Source of the DNA: Bacillota bacterium
GTDB taxonomy: Bacteria; Bacillota; Clostridia; Clostridiales; Caloramatoraceae
Direction of reading: 5' to 3'
Length of the DNA stretch: 48,412 nucleotides
Assembly: GCA_023389275.1 (NCBI GenBank)
Contig: JAEWEN010000082.1
Location: 1-48,412 of the forward strand
This document shows, piece by piece, positions 32,616 through 40,752 of this stretch; the first letter of the stretch is position 1; each line of letters opens with the position of its first letter. A model generated the notes under the pieces. It was given only the letters and a program-made list of their open reading frames with translations. It did no database searches and was not told the origin of the DNA. The translations under genes were made by a program, and so were the position numbers.

Positions 32616-32675
32616 GTGAATGTTCGTAAAAATCTACAATATATTAAATATTATAAAGTTATTAAAAGGTATTAG
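32616..32675 (+). CDS. Possible 19-residue leader peptide upstream of xdh
   Basis: GTG-initiated ORF, MNVRKNLQYIKYYKVIKRY then TAG, basic and Tyr-rich. It follows a strong SD (GGGGAG, 8 bases before GTG) that serves no longer ORF. An overlapping ATG frame (32620-32679) would give MFVKIYNILNIIKLLKGIR instead, but at poor spacing. It lies before the predicted xdh promoter, so it may belong to a longer transcript. Could be chance. Confidence 0.3.
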   Translation: MNVRKNLQYIKYYKVIKRY

Positions 32676-32696
32676 GTAGAAAGTATTACATTATAA

Positions 32697-32739
32697 GCTA
32701 TAGCTAGGTTTGTTATAGCAAAAATAAATACTGTATGAT
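32697..32739 (+). promoter_or_regulatory. xdh promoter with overlapping inverted repeat
   Basis: TTGTTA (32710-32715) and TATGAT (32734-32739) are spaced by 18 bases. GCTATA-N11-TATAGC (32697-32719) covers the -35 box, a position suited to repression or activation. Half-sites resemble ModE-type CGCTATA elements, but the match is not decisive. Confidence 0.5.
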
Positions 32740-32804
32740 TATCTTAAACATATATATAATAATGATTTTGATAATGATTTAAAAAGCATAAAGGGGGTTA
32801 AACT

Positions 32805-33665
32805 TTGAGTTTAAAAAATGTATTTAATGTTTCTTCACTAGAGGAAGTACTAGTTCTTTTAAATGACTATAAAGAAAATGCAAAAATAATATCAGGGGGA
32901 ACTGATATTGTAATTGAACTAAAAGAAGGAAAAATAAGCCCAGAAGCGCTAATAGATATTTCTTCATTAAAAGATTTAAGATTTATTGAAGAAAATGAAA
33001 ATTATGTAGAAATTGGGGCATGTACAACCTTTACTGATTTGTGGACAAATAGTATTATAGATAGGGAGTTTAAAGGACTAGCAAAAGCTGCACACTTAGT
33101 TGGTTCTCCACAAATTAGAAATAAAGGTACTATTGGAGGAAACATAGCAAATGGTTCACCAGCAGCAGATACTGCGCCACCACTTTTAGCATTAGATGCT
33201 ACATGTGTTATTAAATCTTTAAATGGGGAAAGACAGATTAAATTAAAAGACATGTATAGTGGTAAAGGTATAGTTAATATAGAGCCTTATGAAATTCTTT
33301 ACTCAGTAAAGATAAATAAAAAAGGCGAAAATTCAGGAAGTGGGTTTTCAAAGCTAGGGCTTAGAAATGCACTAGCTATATCAAGACTAAGTGTAGCAGT
33401 TAGCTTAATACTTAATAATGGAATTTGTGAAGAGTTTAAAGTAGGCTCAGGTTCTTTATCAAGATATCCAGAGGAAGAAAATATTTTAGAATCTATGTTT
33501 ATAGGAAATAAAATTGACAGTGAAATTATAAAAAAAGCAGCAGATAAATTTTCAAATCATATAAAGGAAAGACTTGATGGAAGAAGTACTTGTGAATTTA
33601 AAAGTGAAGCTGTTAAAGGTTGCTTTATAAATGCTGTTAATGAAGCCTTAAGTCAAGTTAAGTAG
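32805..33665 (+). CDS. xdhB: Xanthine dehydrogenase FAD-binding subunit
   Basis: 286-residue FAD subunit of a molybdenum hydroxylase, passing electrons from the Fe-S centres to NAD(P) or another acceptor. FAD-binding segments are ISGGTDIVIELK near residue 30 and GNIANGSPAADTAPPLLAL near 110, with SPQIRNKGTIGG between them. The CO dehydrogenase flavoprotein C-terminal domain follows. Start is TTG 32805 with SD AAGGGGG at 8 bases. First gene of xdhB-Fe-S-Mo1-Mo2. Confidence 0.94.
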   Translation: MSLKNVFNVSSLEEVLVLLNDYKENAKIISGGTDIVIELKEGKISPEALIDISSLKDLRFIEENENYVEIGACTTFTDLWTNSIIDREFKGLAKAAHLVGSPQIRNKGTIGGNIANGSPAADTAPPLLALDATCVIKSLNGERQIKLKDMYSGKGIVNIEPYEILYSVKINKKGENSGSGFSKLGLRNALAISRLSVAVSLILNNGICEEFKVGSGSLSRYPEEENILESMFIGNKIDSEIIKKAADKFSNHIKERLDGRSTCEFKSEAVKGCFINAVNEALSQVK

Positions 33666-33698
33666 TAGCTAACTAGTTTATATTTAGGAGGATAATAA

Positions 33699-34178
33699 AT
33701 GAAAACTGTTAATTTAAAGGTAAATGGTAAAAGTGTTTCAGTAGAAGTAGAGGAAGATTTAAGACTACTTGATCTTTTAAGAGATAAACTTCATCTTACA
33801 GGAGCTAAAGAAGGCTGTGGTGAAGGTGAATGTGGTGCTTGTACCATAATAATGGATGGGGAAGTAGTTAACTCATGTATGGTTATGGCTTTTCAAGCAA
33901 ATGGTAGAGAAATAACTACTATCGAAGGTCTTCAAGATGGAGATAAACTACATCCTATTCAAGAAGCATTTTTAGAAGCAGGGGCAGTACAGTGTGGTTA
34001 TTGTACACCTGGTATGGTTCTTGCTACAAAAGCCATATTAGATAAAAATATAAATCCAACTGAAGAAGAAATAAGAGAAGGAATATCAGGTAACCTTTGT
34101 CGTTGTACAGGATACACTAAAATAGTAGATGCAGTTCATATAGCATCTGAATATCTTCAAAAGAAGGAGGATAAGTAA
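33699..34178 (+). CDS. xdhC: Xanthine dehydrogenase [2Fe-2S] subunit
   Basis: 159-residue iron-sulfur subunit (the xdhABC nomenclature's xdhC, not the maturation factor of that name). The plant-ferredoxin-type cluster motif is CGEGECGAC with a fourth Cys in VNSC. The second cluster, in the helical domain, uses CGYCTPGM and CRCTGY. It carries electrons from molybdopterin to FAD. SD AGGAGG; it is followed after two bases by the Mo subunit gene, so translation is coupled. Confidence 0.95.
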   Translation: MKTVNLKVNGKSVSVEVEEDLRLLDLLRDKLHLTGAKEGCGEGECGACTIIMDGEVVNSCMVMAFQANGREITTIEGLQDGDKLHPIQEAFLEAGAVQCGYCTPGMVLATKAILDKNINPTEEEIREGISGNLCRCTGYTKIVDAVHIASEYLQKKEDK

Positions 34179-34180
34179 TT

Positions 34181-35455
34181 ATGAGTTTAAACGTTATTGG
34201 AAAAAGTCATTTAAGAAAAGATGCTATAGCTAAAGTTACAGGAAAAGCTATTTATCCTCAAGATGTTTATATGGACAATATGTTATACGGAAAAACTTTA
34301 AGATCTAAAATGCCTCATGCTAATATTAAAGTAGATATTAAAGAAGCAGAGGAAATGGAAGGTGTTGTAAAGGTTTTTACCGCAAAGGATGTTAAAGGTG
34401 AAAATGCACATGGTGTTATGTTTAAGGACCATGAAGTGTTTGCTAGTAAAAAGGTTAGAAGAGTAGGAGATCCTATAGCTTTTGTTGTAGCTGAAACAAA
34501 TGAAATAGCAGAAAAAGCACTTAAACTAGTAAAAGTTGAATATGAAGAGCTTCCTGCTGTTTTTGATCCTGAAGAAGCTATGAAAGAAGGAGCTCCAAAG
34601 GTACACGATGGTGTAGATAATCTTTTATACCACTTTAAAATTAGAAAAGGATTTGGAAAAGATAATATAGATAAAGCTTTTGAAGAGTGTGATGAAATTG
34701 CTGAAAACACATATACAGTTCCACAAATAGATCAAGCTTTCCTTCAACCTGAAGCAGGAGTTGCTTATATAGATGAAGATGGAACAGTAGTTTTAATTTA
34801 TGCAACTCAATATCAACATTTTGATAGATTAGAAGTTGCAGAGGCACTTGGAGTTGATAAAGAGAAAATAAGACTTTTAAATGCTACAGTAGGAGGCGCT
34901 TTTGGTGGTCGTGAAGACACTATGGCTCAAATTCATTTAGCCTTAGCTGCACATACATTACAAAGACCAGTTAAAACTATTTATTCAAGACATGAATCAT
35001 TTATAGCTCACTCTAAAAGACATGCTGAAAAAATATATGTAAAAACAGGAGTTAAAAAAGATGGTAAACTTCATGCTCTAGAAGCTAGAATAGTTGGAGA
35101 TTCTGGTGCTTATGCATCATGGGCATTTAGTGTTTTAAGAAAGTCAGGGGTTCATGTTACAGGTCCATATGAAGTTCCACATGTTAAAGTAGATAGTATG
35201 GCTGTTTACACTAACAATCCTTTTGCAGGTGCTATGAGAGGATTTGGAGCAACACAGGTTCCAATAGCTTATGAACAGCAAATGGACATACTAGCTGAAA
35301 AATTAGGTATAAGCCCTATAGAAATAAGAATGAAAAACTTATTTAAAGAAGGTTCAGTAACTGCAACAGGTCAAATACTAACTGAAAGTGTTCCACTTAA
35401 ACGTTGTTTTGAAGCAGTTTTAGATGCTATGAATCTTAAAGGGGAGGAAAAATAA
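34181..35455 (+). CDS. Xanthine dehydrogenase molybdenum subunit, N-terminal part (split gene)
   Basis: 424 residues covering the a/b-hammerhead domain and the first molybdopterin-binding domain of the large subunit. Visible motifs are GKAIYPQDVY, QAFLQPEAG, VGGAFGGRED (Mo-cofactor loop) and AMRGFGATQ, whose Arg aligns with the substrate-orienting Arg of xanthine-type enzymes. The chain stops at TAA 35453, where homologues continue for another 330 residues. The missing part is the next gene, in the same frame and beginning at the very next base. The last codons double as an SD (GGGGAGG) for it. Stop and start fall in a linker region, so this looks like a functional two-piece subunit rather than a random nonsense mutation. 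Confidence 0.92.
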   Translation: MSLNVIGKSHLRKDAIAKVTGKAIYPQDVYMDNMLYGKTLRSKMPHANIKVDIKEAEEMEGVVKVFTAKDVKGENAHGVMFKDHEVFASKKVRRVGDPIAFVVAETNEIAEKALKLVKVEYEELPAVFDPEEAMKEGAPKVHDGVDNLLYHFKIRKGFGKDNIDKAFEECDEIAENTYTVPQIDQAFLQPEAGVAYIDEDGTVVLIYATQYQHFDRLEVAEALGVDKEKIRLLNATVGGAFGGREDTMAQIHLALAAHTLQRPVKTIYSRHESFIAHSKRHAEKIYVKTGVKKDGKLHALEARIVGDSGAYASWAFSVLRKSGVHVTGPYEVPHVKVDSMAVYTNNPFAGAMRGFGATQVPIAYEQQMDILAEKLGISPIEIRMKNLFKEGSVTATGQILTESVPLKRCFEAVLDAMNLKGEEK

Positions 35456-36436
35456 ATGAAAAAAAGAGGAAAAGGTATGTCATGTGCTTTTTATGGAACT
35501 GGTTATGGAAATGGATTCCCAGATGTATCAGAGGCACATGTAGAGCTTAGAGAAGACGGAAAAATAGTGGTTTATGCAGCAGCTGCTGAAGTTGGACAAG
35601 GGGCAAAAACTGTTTTAAGTCAAATACCAGCAGAGGTTTTAGGTGTAGAATTTGATGATGTTATATTTGAAGGTGATGACACTTCTTTAACAGTAGATGC
35701 TGGAACAGCAGCGGCAAGTAGACAAACTTATAATACAGGAAACGCTATTAAAAGAGCAGCTGAAGCTTTAAAGGCAGAAATAATAGAAATAGCAAGACAA
35801 GAGCTAAAACTTAATAGTGATGTTGGATATGCTTTTAAAAATTCAAGAGTATATCTTGAAACTTATCCTAGTATAGGAATAACTTTTGAGGAGATAGGTA
35901 AAATAAGAGGAAGTGTAAAGTGCCACGGAAAGTTTGTTGCTCAAACAGTTCAATTAGATGAAGATGGACAAGGGATTCCTTACTGGCCATATACTTTTAA
36001 TGCATGTGTAGTTGAAGTTGAAGTAGATACAGATACAGGTAGAGTTGAAATAATTGATGCAGCACATGCACAAGATGTTGGGCGTGCTATAAATCCAAAG
36101 CTTGTTGAAGGGCAAATGGATGGTGGATTTGCTATGGGAGTTGGTTATGCATTATTTGAGGAAATAAAACTTAAAAATGGTGCTATAACTAATCCAAGGT
36201 TTGCAAATTATATTATACCAACAGCAATGGATATTCCAAGAGTTAAAAATATAATTATAGAAGACCCTGAAAACACAGCACCTTTTGGAGCAAAAGGTAT
36301 AGGAGAACCTACAATGGTTTCTGTAGCACCAGCTGTTTTAAATGCTATATATGATGCTGTAGGAGTTAGAGTAACAGAAATTCCTGTAACTCCTGAAAGA
36401 CTTTTAAAAGCACTTAAAGAAAAAGAAAATAAATAA
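35456..36436 (+). CDS. Xanthine dehydrogenase molybdenum subunit, C-terminal part (split gene)
   Basis: 326 residues equal to the second molybdopterin-binding domain. It begins KKRGKGMSCAFYGTGYGNG, exactly where the linker ends in one-piece subunits. It holds EVGQGAKTVL, GTAAASRQTYNTGNA, HAQDVGRAINPKL and GAKGIGEP with the catalytic Glu of molybdenum hydroxylases. ATG abuts the TAA of the first part, with SD GGGGAGG 8 bases upstream. Substrate and cofactor residues are thus divided between two chains that must associate. A terminator follows. Whether the enzyme carries selenium cannot be seen from sequence, but the YqeB/YqeC genes at 44-47 kb suggest it. Confidence 0.92.
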   Translation: MKKRGKGMSCAFYGTGYGNGFPDVSEAHVELREDGKIVVYAAAAEVGQGAKTVLSQIPAEVLGVEFDDVIFEGDDTSLTVDAGTAAASRQTYNTGNAIKRAAEALKAEIIEIARQELKLNSDVGYAFKNSRVYLETYPSIGITFEEIGKIRGSVKCHGKFVAQTVQLDEDGQGIPYWPYTFNACVVEVEVDTDTGRVEIIDAAHAQDVGRAINPKLVEGQMDGGFAMGVGYALFEEIKLKNGAITNPRFANYIIPTAMDIPRVKNIIIEDPENTAPFGAKGIGEPTMVSVAPAVLNAIYDAVGVRVTEIPVTPERLLKALKEKENK

Positions 36437-36440
36437 AAAT

Positions 36441-36475
36441 AATTAGGGCTTAATTTAATTGAGCCCTAAATTTTT
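36441..36475 (+). terminator. Terminator after xdh genes
   Basis: TTAGGGCT / AGCCCTAA stem with AT-rich loop and a T5 run. The T run is immediately followed by AGGAG, the SD of the adenine deaminase gene, so some read-through may be intended. Confidence 0.8.
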
Positions 36476-36489
36476 AGGAGATGATAGTT

Positions 36490-38193
36490 ATGCTTTCTAT
36501 AATAAATTCAGCTAATGGAAAAGAAAAATGTGATTTAGTAATTAAAAATGCAAAAATAGTAAGCGTATTTACAAATGAAATTTTAGAAGGAAATATTGGA
36601 ATAAAAAACGGATATATAGTAGGAATAGGAGATTATAAAGGAGAAAGTGAAATTGATGTTTCAGGAAAGTATGTATCACCTTCATTTATAGATGCACATG
36701 TTCATATAGAGTCATCAATGGTTTCACCTAGTGAGTTTTCAAAACATATACTTCCTCTTGGAACAACTACAATAATAGCAGACCCTCATGAAATTGCTAA
36801 TGTTTGTGGACTTGATGGTATAGAATATATATTAGATTCTACAGAAAATCTTCCTATAGATGTTTATGTAATGCTACCTTCCTGTGTACCTGCAACAGAT
36901 TTTGAAACATCAGGAGCAAATTTAGATTCTGAAAAACTTAAAAAATATATAAACCATCCAAGGGTACTAGGTCTTGGGGAGTTAATGGATTTTCCAGGTG
37001 TTATTAATGGAGATGAAAAAATAATTAATAAAATAGGTATTGCAAAGGATAAAATTATAGACGGACATGGACCTTTAATAAAAGAAAAAGAATTAAATGC
37101 ATATGTTGCAGCAGGTGTTAAAACAGAGCATGAATGTTCAACAAAGGAAGAAATGATAGATAGATTAAGAAAAGGTATGTATATTCAAATAAGAGAAGGT
37201 ACAGCAGCTAGAAACTTAAATGATTTAGTGCCATATGTTACAAAGGATAATTTAAGAAGATGTTTATTTTGCACAGATGATAAACATCCAGAGGACATAT
37301 TATCAAGGGGACATATAGATAATAATGTTAGAATGGCAATTGAAAAAGGAATTGATCCAATAGATGCTATAAAAATGGCAAGTTTAAATACTGCTGAGTG
37401 TTACAGTTTAAAAAACTTAGGAGCAATAGCTCCAGGATATTTAGCAGATCTTATTGTTTTTAATGACATTAATAATATAAAAGTTGAAAAAGTATTTAAA
37501 AAAGGTAAATTAGTAGCAGAGAATAATAAATGTACAGAAACTTTTGAAAATATAATTTCTAATAAGGTATTATCAAAAGTTAACATAAAAGATTTTAAAG
37601 AAAAGGACATTGATTTAAAACTTAAATCAAACAAGGCAAGGGTTATAGAAATTATAGATCATAGCCTTGTTACAAAACTTACTGAAGAAAACGTTGAAAT
37701 TGAAAATAACTACTTTAAAATAACTAAAAACTCTGATATTAAAAAAATTGTTTTAGTAGAAAGACATACAGGAAAGTCAACAACATCAGTAGCTCTTGTT
37801 AAAGGATTTGGTATAGAAAATGGAGCAATAGGAGTTACTGTAGCACATGATAGTCACAATATAATAGTAATAGGAGATAATGATTTAGATATTGTAAACT
37901 GTATAAACAGAATAAAAGCTTTAGGTGGAGGTGTTGTAATAAGTAGTAGTGGAGAGATAAAAGAAGAACTTGCTCTTCCTATAGCTGGTCTTATGAGTGA
38001 AATGCCACTTGAAAAGGTAGATGAAAAGTTAAATATAATGATGAAAATATCAAGGGATTTAAATGTATCAAAAGGAGTAGATCCTTTTATGACACTTGCA
38101 TTTATGGCTCTTCCTGTAATACCTGATGTAAAGCTTACAGATAAAGGTTTATTTGATGTTGTAAACTTTAAATTTATAGATATTAATCCATAA
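36490..38193 (+). CDS. ade: Adenine deaminase (canonical)
   Basis: About 567-residue binuclear metal amidohydrolase converting adenine to hypoxanthine and ammonia. Full family signature: DAHVHIESSM, ADPHEIANVCG, LPSCVPATDFETSG, GELMDFPGV, DGHGPL, TEHECST and CTDDKHPED. The C-terminal half has GFGIENGAIGVTVAHDSHNI and LPIAGLMS. ATG 36481 directly abuts the SD AGGAG, so ATG 36490 at nine bases is preferred. It sits behind xdh, which would oxidise the hypoxanthine formed. AT-rich codon usage contrasts with the divergent homologue at 21517. Confidence 0.96.
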   Translation: MLSIINSANGKEKCDLVIKNAKIVSVFTNEILEGNIGIKNGYIVGIGDYKGESEIDVSGKYVSPSFIDAHVHIESSMVSPSEFSKHILPLGTTTIIADPHEIANVCGLDGIEYILDSTENLPIDVYVMLPSCVPATDFETSGANLDSEKLKKYINHPRVLGLGELMDFPGVINGDEKIINKIGIAKDKIIDGHGPLIKEKELNAYVAAGVKTEHECSTKEEMIDRLRKGMYIQIREGTAARNLNDLVPYVTKDNLRRCLFCTDDKHPEDILSRGHIDNNVRMAIEKGIDPIDAIKMASLNTAECYSLKNLGAIAPGYLADLIVFNDINNIKVEKVFKKGKLVAENNKCTETFENIISNKVLSKVNIKDFKEKDIDLKLKSNKARVIEIIDHSLVTKLTEENVEIENNYFKITKNSDIKKIVLVERHTGKSTTSVALVKGFGIENGAIGVTVAHDSHNIIVIGDNDLDIVNCINRIKALGGGVVISSSGEIKEELALPIAGLMSEMPLEKVDEKLNIMMKISRDLNVSKGVDPFMTLAFMALPVIPDVKLTDKGLFDVVNFKFIDINP

Positions 38194-38271
38194 ATTACCC
38201 ATTGAATTAAGTGGAATATAGTAAAAATACACAAATATAAGCTATAATTAGCTTGCTGTAAAAATAAGTTC

Positions 38272-38300
38272 TTGAAAGAAGTTGTCTAAGGTAATATAAT
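38272..38300 (+). promoter_or_regulatory. Promoter of cyclodeaminase gene
   Basis: TTGAAA (38272-38277) and TATAAT (38295-38300) with 17-base spacing. An inverted repeat AAGCTA-TAAT-TAGCTT (38239-38254) lies just upstream. The leader is about 130 nt. Confidence 0.75.
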
Positions 38301-38378
38301 GTATATGAAAGTATGGATATAGTACTAATATTTGTAGTAAATATATATATTTAGTTATTATGACTTATTTTTAAGTGG

Positions 38379-38403
38379 TTAACATACAGTTTAAAACTGT
38401 TAA
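38379..38403. promoter_or_regulatory. Inverted repeats in cyclodeaminase leader
   Basis: TTAACA-N13-TGTTAA (38379-38403) encloses the perfect palindrome ACAGTTTAAAACTGT (38386-38400). The same half-sites occur in the microcompartment operon leader at 11502-11522. The adjoining GTGGTTAA resembles the core of the B. subtilis PucR box as I remember it (TTGGTTAA). Confidence 0.45.
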
Positions 38404-38438
38404 ATAATATTTACATAATTTAAAGGGGGATATAAATA

Positions 38439-39056
38439 ATGTTAGCAAACAAAACTATTAAAGAATTCCTAGAAGCAACAGCATCAGATGCACCAGTACC
38501 AGGTGGTGGAAGTATAGCAGCACTAAGCGCTAGTATTTCAGCAGCACTAGTAGAAATGGTAGCAGGACTTACAATTGGTAAAAAAGGTTACGAAGAAGTA
38601 GAAGCTGAAATGAAAGAAGTTAAAGAAATCGCAGCTAAAGCTACAGCTGGTTTCGTTGCAGACATCGACAAAGATGCTGATTCATTTGACGAATTCATGA
38701 AAGCTATGAAAATGCCAAAAGCTACTGACGAAGAAAAAGCAGCTAGAAGCGCAGCTATGCAAGCAGCTATCGTAGAAGCAGCAGAAGTTCCACTATCAGT
38801 TGCAGAAGCAGCTTTCAACTTCATGAAATACACTGAAGTTATGGTAGAAAAAGGAAACCAAAACGCAGTTACAGACGGAGCTGTTGCAGCTATGATGGCT
38901 AGAACAGCAGTTATATCAGCTCTTTACAACGTAAAGATCAACCTTGGATCAATTAAAGACGAAGCTAAAGTTGCAGAACTTTCAGCTAAAGTTAAAGAAA
39001 TTGAATCAAAAGTTAACGAAGTAGAAGCTTCAATACTTGCAAAAGTTAACCTATAG
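38439..39056 (+). CDS. fchA: Formimidoyltetrahydrofolate cyclodeaminase
   Basis: 205-residue all-helical cytosolic enzyme converting 5-formimino-THF to 5,10-methenyl-THF and ammonia. The family start TIKEFLEATASDAPVPGGGS with the Gly-rich loop, then MVAGLTIGKKGYEEVE and NQNAVTDGAVAAMMA, is typical. It corresponds to the C-terminal half of mammalian FTCD, the other half being the gene at 11705. It has its own promoter, SD AAAGGGGG and terminator. C-rich codons (AAC, TTC, GAC) mark it as highly expressed, like the microcompartment enzymes. Confidence 0.96.
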   Translation: MLANKTIKEFLEATASDAPVPGGGSIAALSASISAALVEMVAGLTIGKKGYEEVEAEMKEVKEIAAKATAGFVADIDKDADSFDEFMKAMKMPKATDEEKAARSAAMQAAIVEAAEVPLSVAEAAFNFMKYTEVMVEKGNQNAVTDGAVAAMMARTAVISALYNVKINLGSIKDEAKVAELSAKVKEIESKVNEVEASILAKVNL

Positions 39057-39060
39057 TATA

Positions 39061-39097
39061 TAAAAAAAGAACCTCTTTTTAGAGGTTCTTTTTTTAT
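39061..39097. terminator. Bidirectional terminator after fchA
   Basis: AAAAAAAGAACCTCT / AGAGGTTCTTTTTTT with a short loop. The stop codon of the convergent antiporter gene lies in its right edge. Confidence 0.92.
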
Positions 39098-40536
39098 ATT
39101 AGTGATTCTTTAGTAGCTTCCCTATGTTCTTTAGGTGTTAAAATATATAAAATATCATCTTCATTAAGTACAGTACTTCCAGTAGGAGTTAAAATTTCAT
39201 CATTTCTAACTATTGCAGATATTAAGGTTTTTTCAGGAAGAGAAAGATCTTTTATTGTTTTTCCAATGGAAGAAGATTCATCTCCTAAATAAACTTGAAT
39301 CATATCTTTTTTACATATACCTACAGATATTAACTCAAGTGAGTGTTTGATTTTAGGAAGTCCTTTTTCTAAAAGATTAAACTTTTCAGCAAGAGGATTT
39401 AAAGTATAGCCTTGTACAAGTGCAGAACTTAAAACAATGAAAAACACTACATTGAATATTTCTGAACTATTAGGCAAACCATTTACTATAGGATATGTTC
39501 CAAGAACTATAGGAACAGCTCCTTTAAGACCTGCCCAGGATATAAATATTTTTTCTTTAAAAGTAAATTTTGAAAATAATGTTGCTATAAATACTCCAAT
39601 AGGTCTTGCAATTAGCATTAAAGAGAGTGATAAAAGTAAAGATGGAACAATATACTTTATAAGCTCATTTGGAAATACTAAATGTCCAAGTAAAACAAAC
39701 ATTGATATTTGCATAATCCAAGCTAATCCATCACTAAACTTTTCAACTGAATATCCATATGATATACCTTTATTTCCTAAATAAATAGCCATAATATAAA
39801 CAGCTAAGAAACCACTTGCATTTATAACAGCAACTAAGCTAAAACATAAAAATGCTAGTGAAAGAACTAAAACAGAACAAAGTCCTGAAGAATCTGTGTC
39901 TATTTTATTTATTATATAAAATGACACCTTTCCGAAAAGATATCCTAATATAGCTCCTATTACCATTTGCCATAAAAATAAGAAAAGTATTGATATACTG
40001 AAACTTCCACCACCATTTATAACAGATATTATAGAAACAGTTAAGAAAATAGCCATAGGATCGTTACTACCAGATTCTATTTCTAAAGTTGATGTAACTT
40101 TTGGCTTAATATTTTTATCTCCTAAGACAGCAAAAACTGCTGCAGCATCTGTAGAGCTAACAATTGCTCCTAAAAGAAGTGAATTAATCCAATCGAAGTT
40201 TAGGATTAACTTAGCAAAAACTGCTGTAATAAGTGTTGTTATAAAAACACCGAGAGTTGCAAGGGAAGTAGCAGTTGGAATAATATTTTTTATGCTACTC
40301 CATTTGGTTTTAAATCCACCATCAAACAGTATTATTACAAGAGCTATTGTAGAAAATAGCTGAGTTAATTTAGCATTATTAAAATATATAAATGCATTTA
40401 AAAACATTCCTACTACAACATAGAGCACTAAAGATGGAACTCCAAGTTTTGTTGAAAACTTAGTAGAAATAACTCCAAGTATAAGTATAAAAGAAAAAAA
40501 CAGTATTAATTTTTCTGGCGTATACATTTCACTCAT
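39094..40536 (-). CDS. Potassium/sodium-proton antiporter with TrkA-C domain (CPA1, NhaP2/CvrA-like)
   Basis: 480-residue membrane antiporter with about 12 transmembrane helices, exchanging K+ or Na+ for H+. The membrane part has the CPA motifs LLGAIVSSTDAAAVFAVLG and ESGSNDPMAIFLT, and WAGLKGAVPIVL. The cytoplasmic C-terminus (about 400-480) is an RCK/TrkA-C ligand-sensing domain (IGKTIKDLSLPEKTLI, NEDDILYILTP). SD AAGGTGA precedes ATG 40536. It may help handle pH changes from ammonia release, which is inference. Confidence 0.92.
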   Translation of the reverse strand: MSEMYTPEKLILFFSFILILGVISTKFSTKLGVPSLVLYVVVGMFLNAFIYFNNAKLTQLFSTIALVIILFDGGFKTKWSSIKNIIPTATSLATLGVFITTLITAVFAKLILNFDWINSLLLGAIVSSTDAAAVFAVLGDKNIKPKVTSTLEIESGSNDPMAIFLTVSIISVINGGGSFSISILFLFLWQMVIGAILGYLFGKVSFYIINKIDTDSSGLCSVLVLSLAFLCFSLVAVINASGFLAVYIMAIYLGNKGISYGYSVEKFSDGLAWIMQISMFVLLGHLVFPNELIKYIVPSLLLSLSLMLIARPIGVFIATLFSKFTFKEKIFISWAGLKGAVPIVLGTYPIVNGLPNSSEIFNVVFFIVLSSALVQGYTLNPLAEKFNLLEKGLPKIKHSLELISVGICKKDMIQVYLGDESSSIGKTIKDLSLPEKTLISAIVRNDEILTPTGSTVLNEDDILYILTPKEHREATKESLI

Positions 40537-40681
40537 TAAAATATCACCTTCTTTGTAAAAAATAGTATAAAAATTTTAATATTTAATAATTATATTACTA
40601 TTCAGTATACAAGTATTATAACATTTATAATGGTAAAAAGTAAGAAATAATTTACTATATGGAAGAGGTGAATCATTAATC

Positions 40682-40710
40682 TTGAATAAATTATTAATAA
40701 AATATATAAT
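40682..40710 (+). promoter_or_regulatory. Promoter of guanine deaminase gene
   Basis: TTGAAT (40682-40687) and TATAAT (40705-40710), spacer 17, 43 bases before the start codon. Confidence 0.75.
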
Positions 40711-40752
40711 TAAATATATAAAAGTAAATAATTTTTAAGGAGTTGATTTTAA

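Larger units (their letters stand above)
32290..32804 (+). other. Intergenic region and leader before xanthine dehydrogenase genes
   Basis: 515 AT-rich bases. It holds a hairpin with T-rich tail (32441-32486), a strong SD (AAGGAGGGGAG, 32597-32607) followed by a possible 19-codon ORF (32616-32675), an inverted repeat GCTATA-N11-TATAGC (32697-32719) overlapping a -35 box, a promoter (-10 TATGAT at 32734), and a direct repeat GATAATGATTT/AATAATGATTT near 32757-32780. No long gene is present. Confidence 0.6.

Noticed and set aside
32290..32804. Moco riboswitch in the xdh leader
   Set aside because: The region is very AT-rich without the GC-containing conserved segments I would expect; no supportable call.
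34181..36436. Frameshift or selenocysteine codon in the Mo subunit gene
   Set aside because: Both parts are in the same frame and the stop is TAA, not TGA. A good SD supports a real second start.
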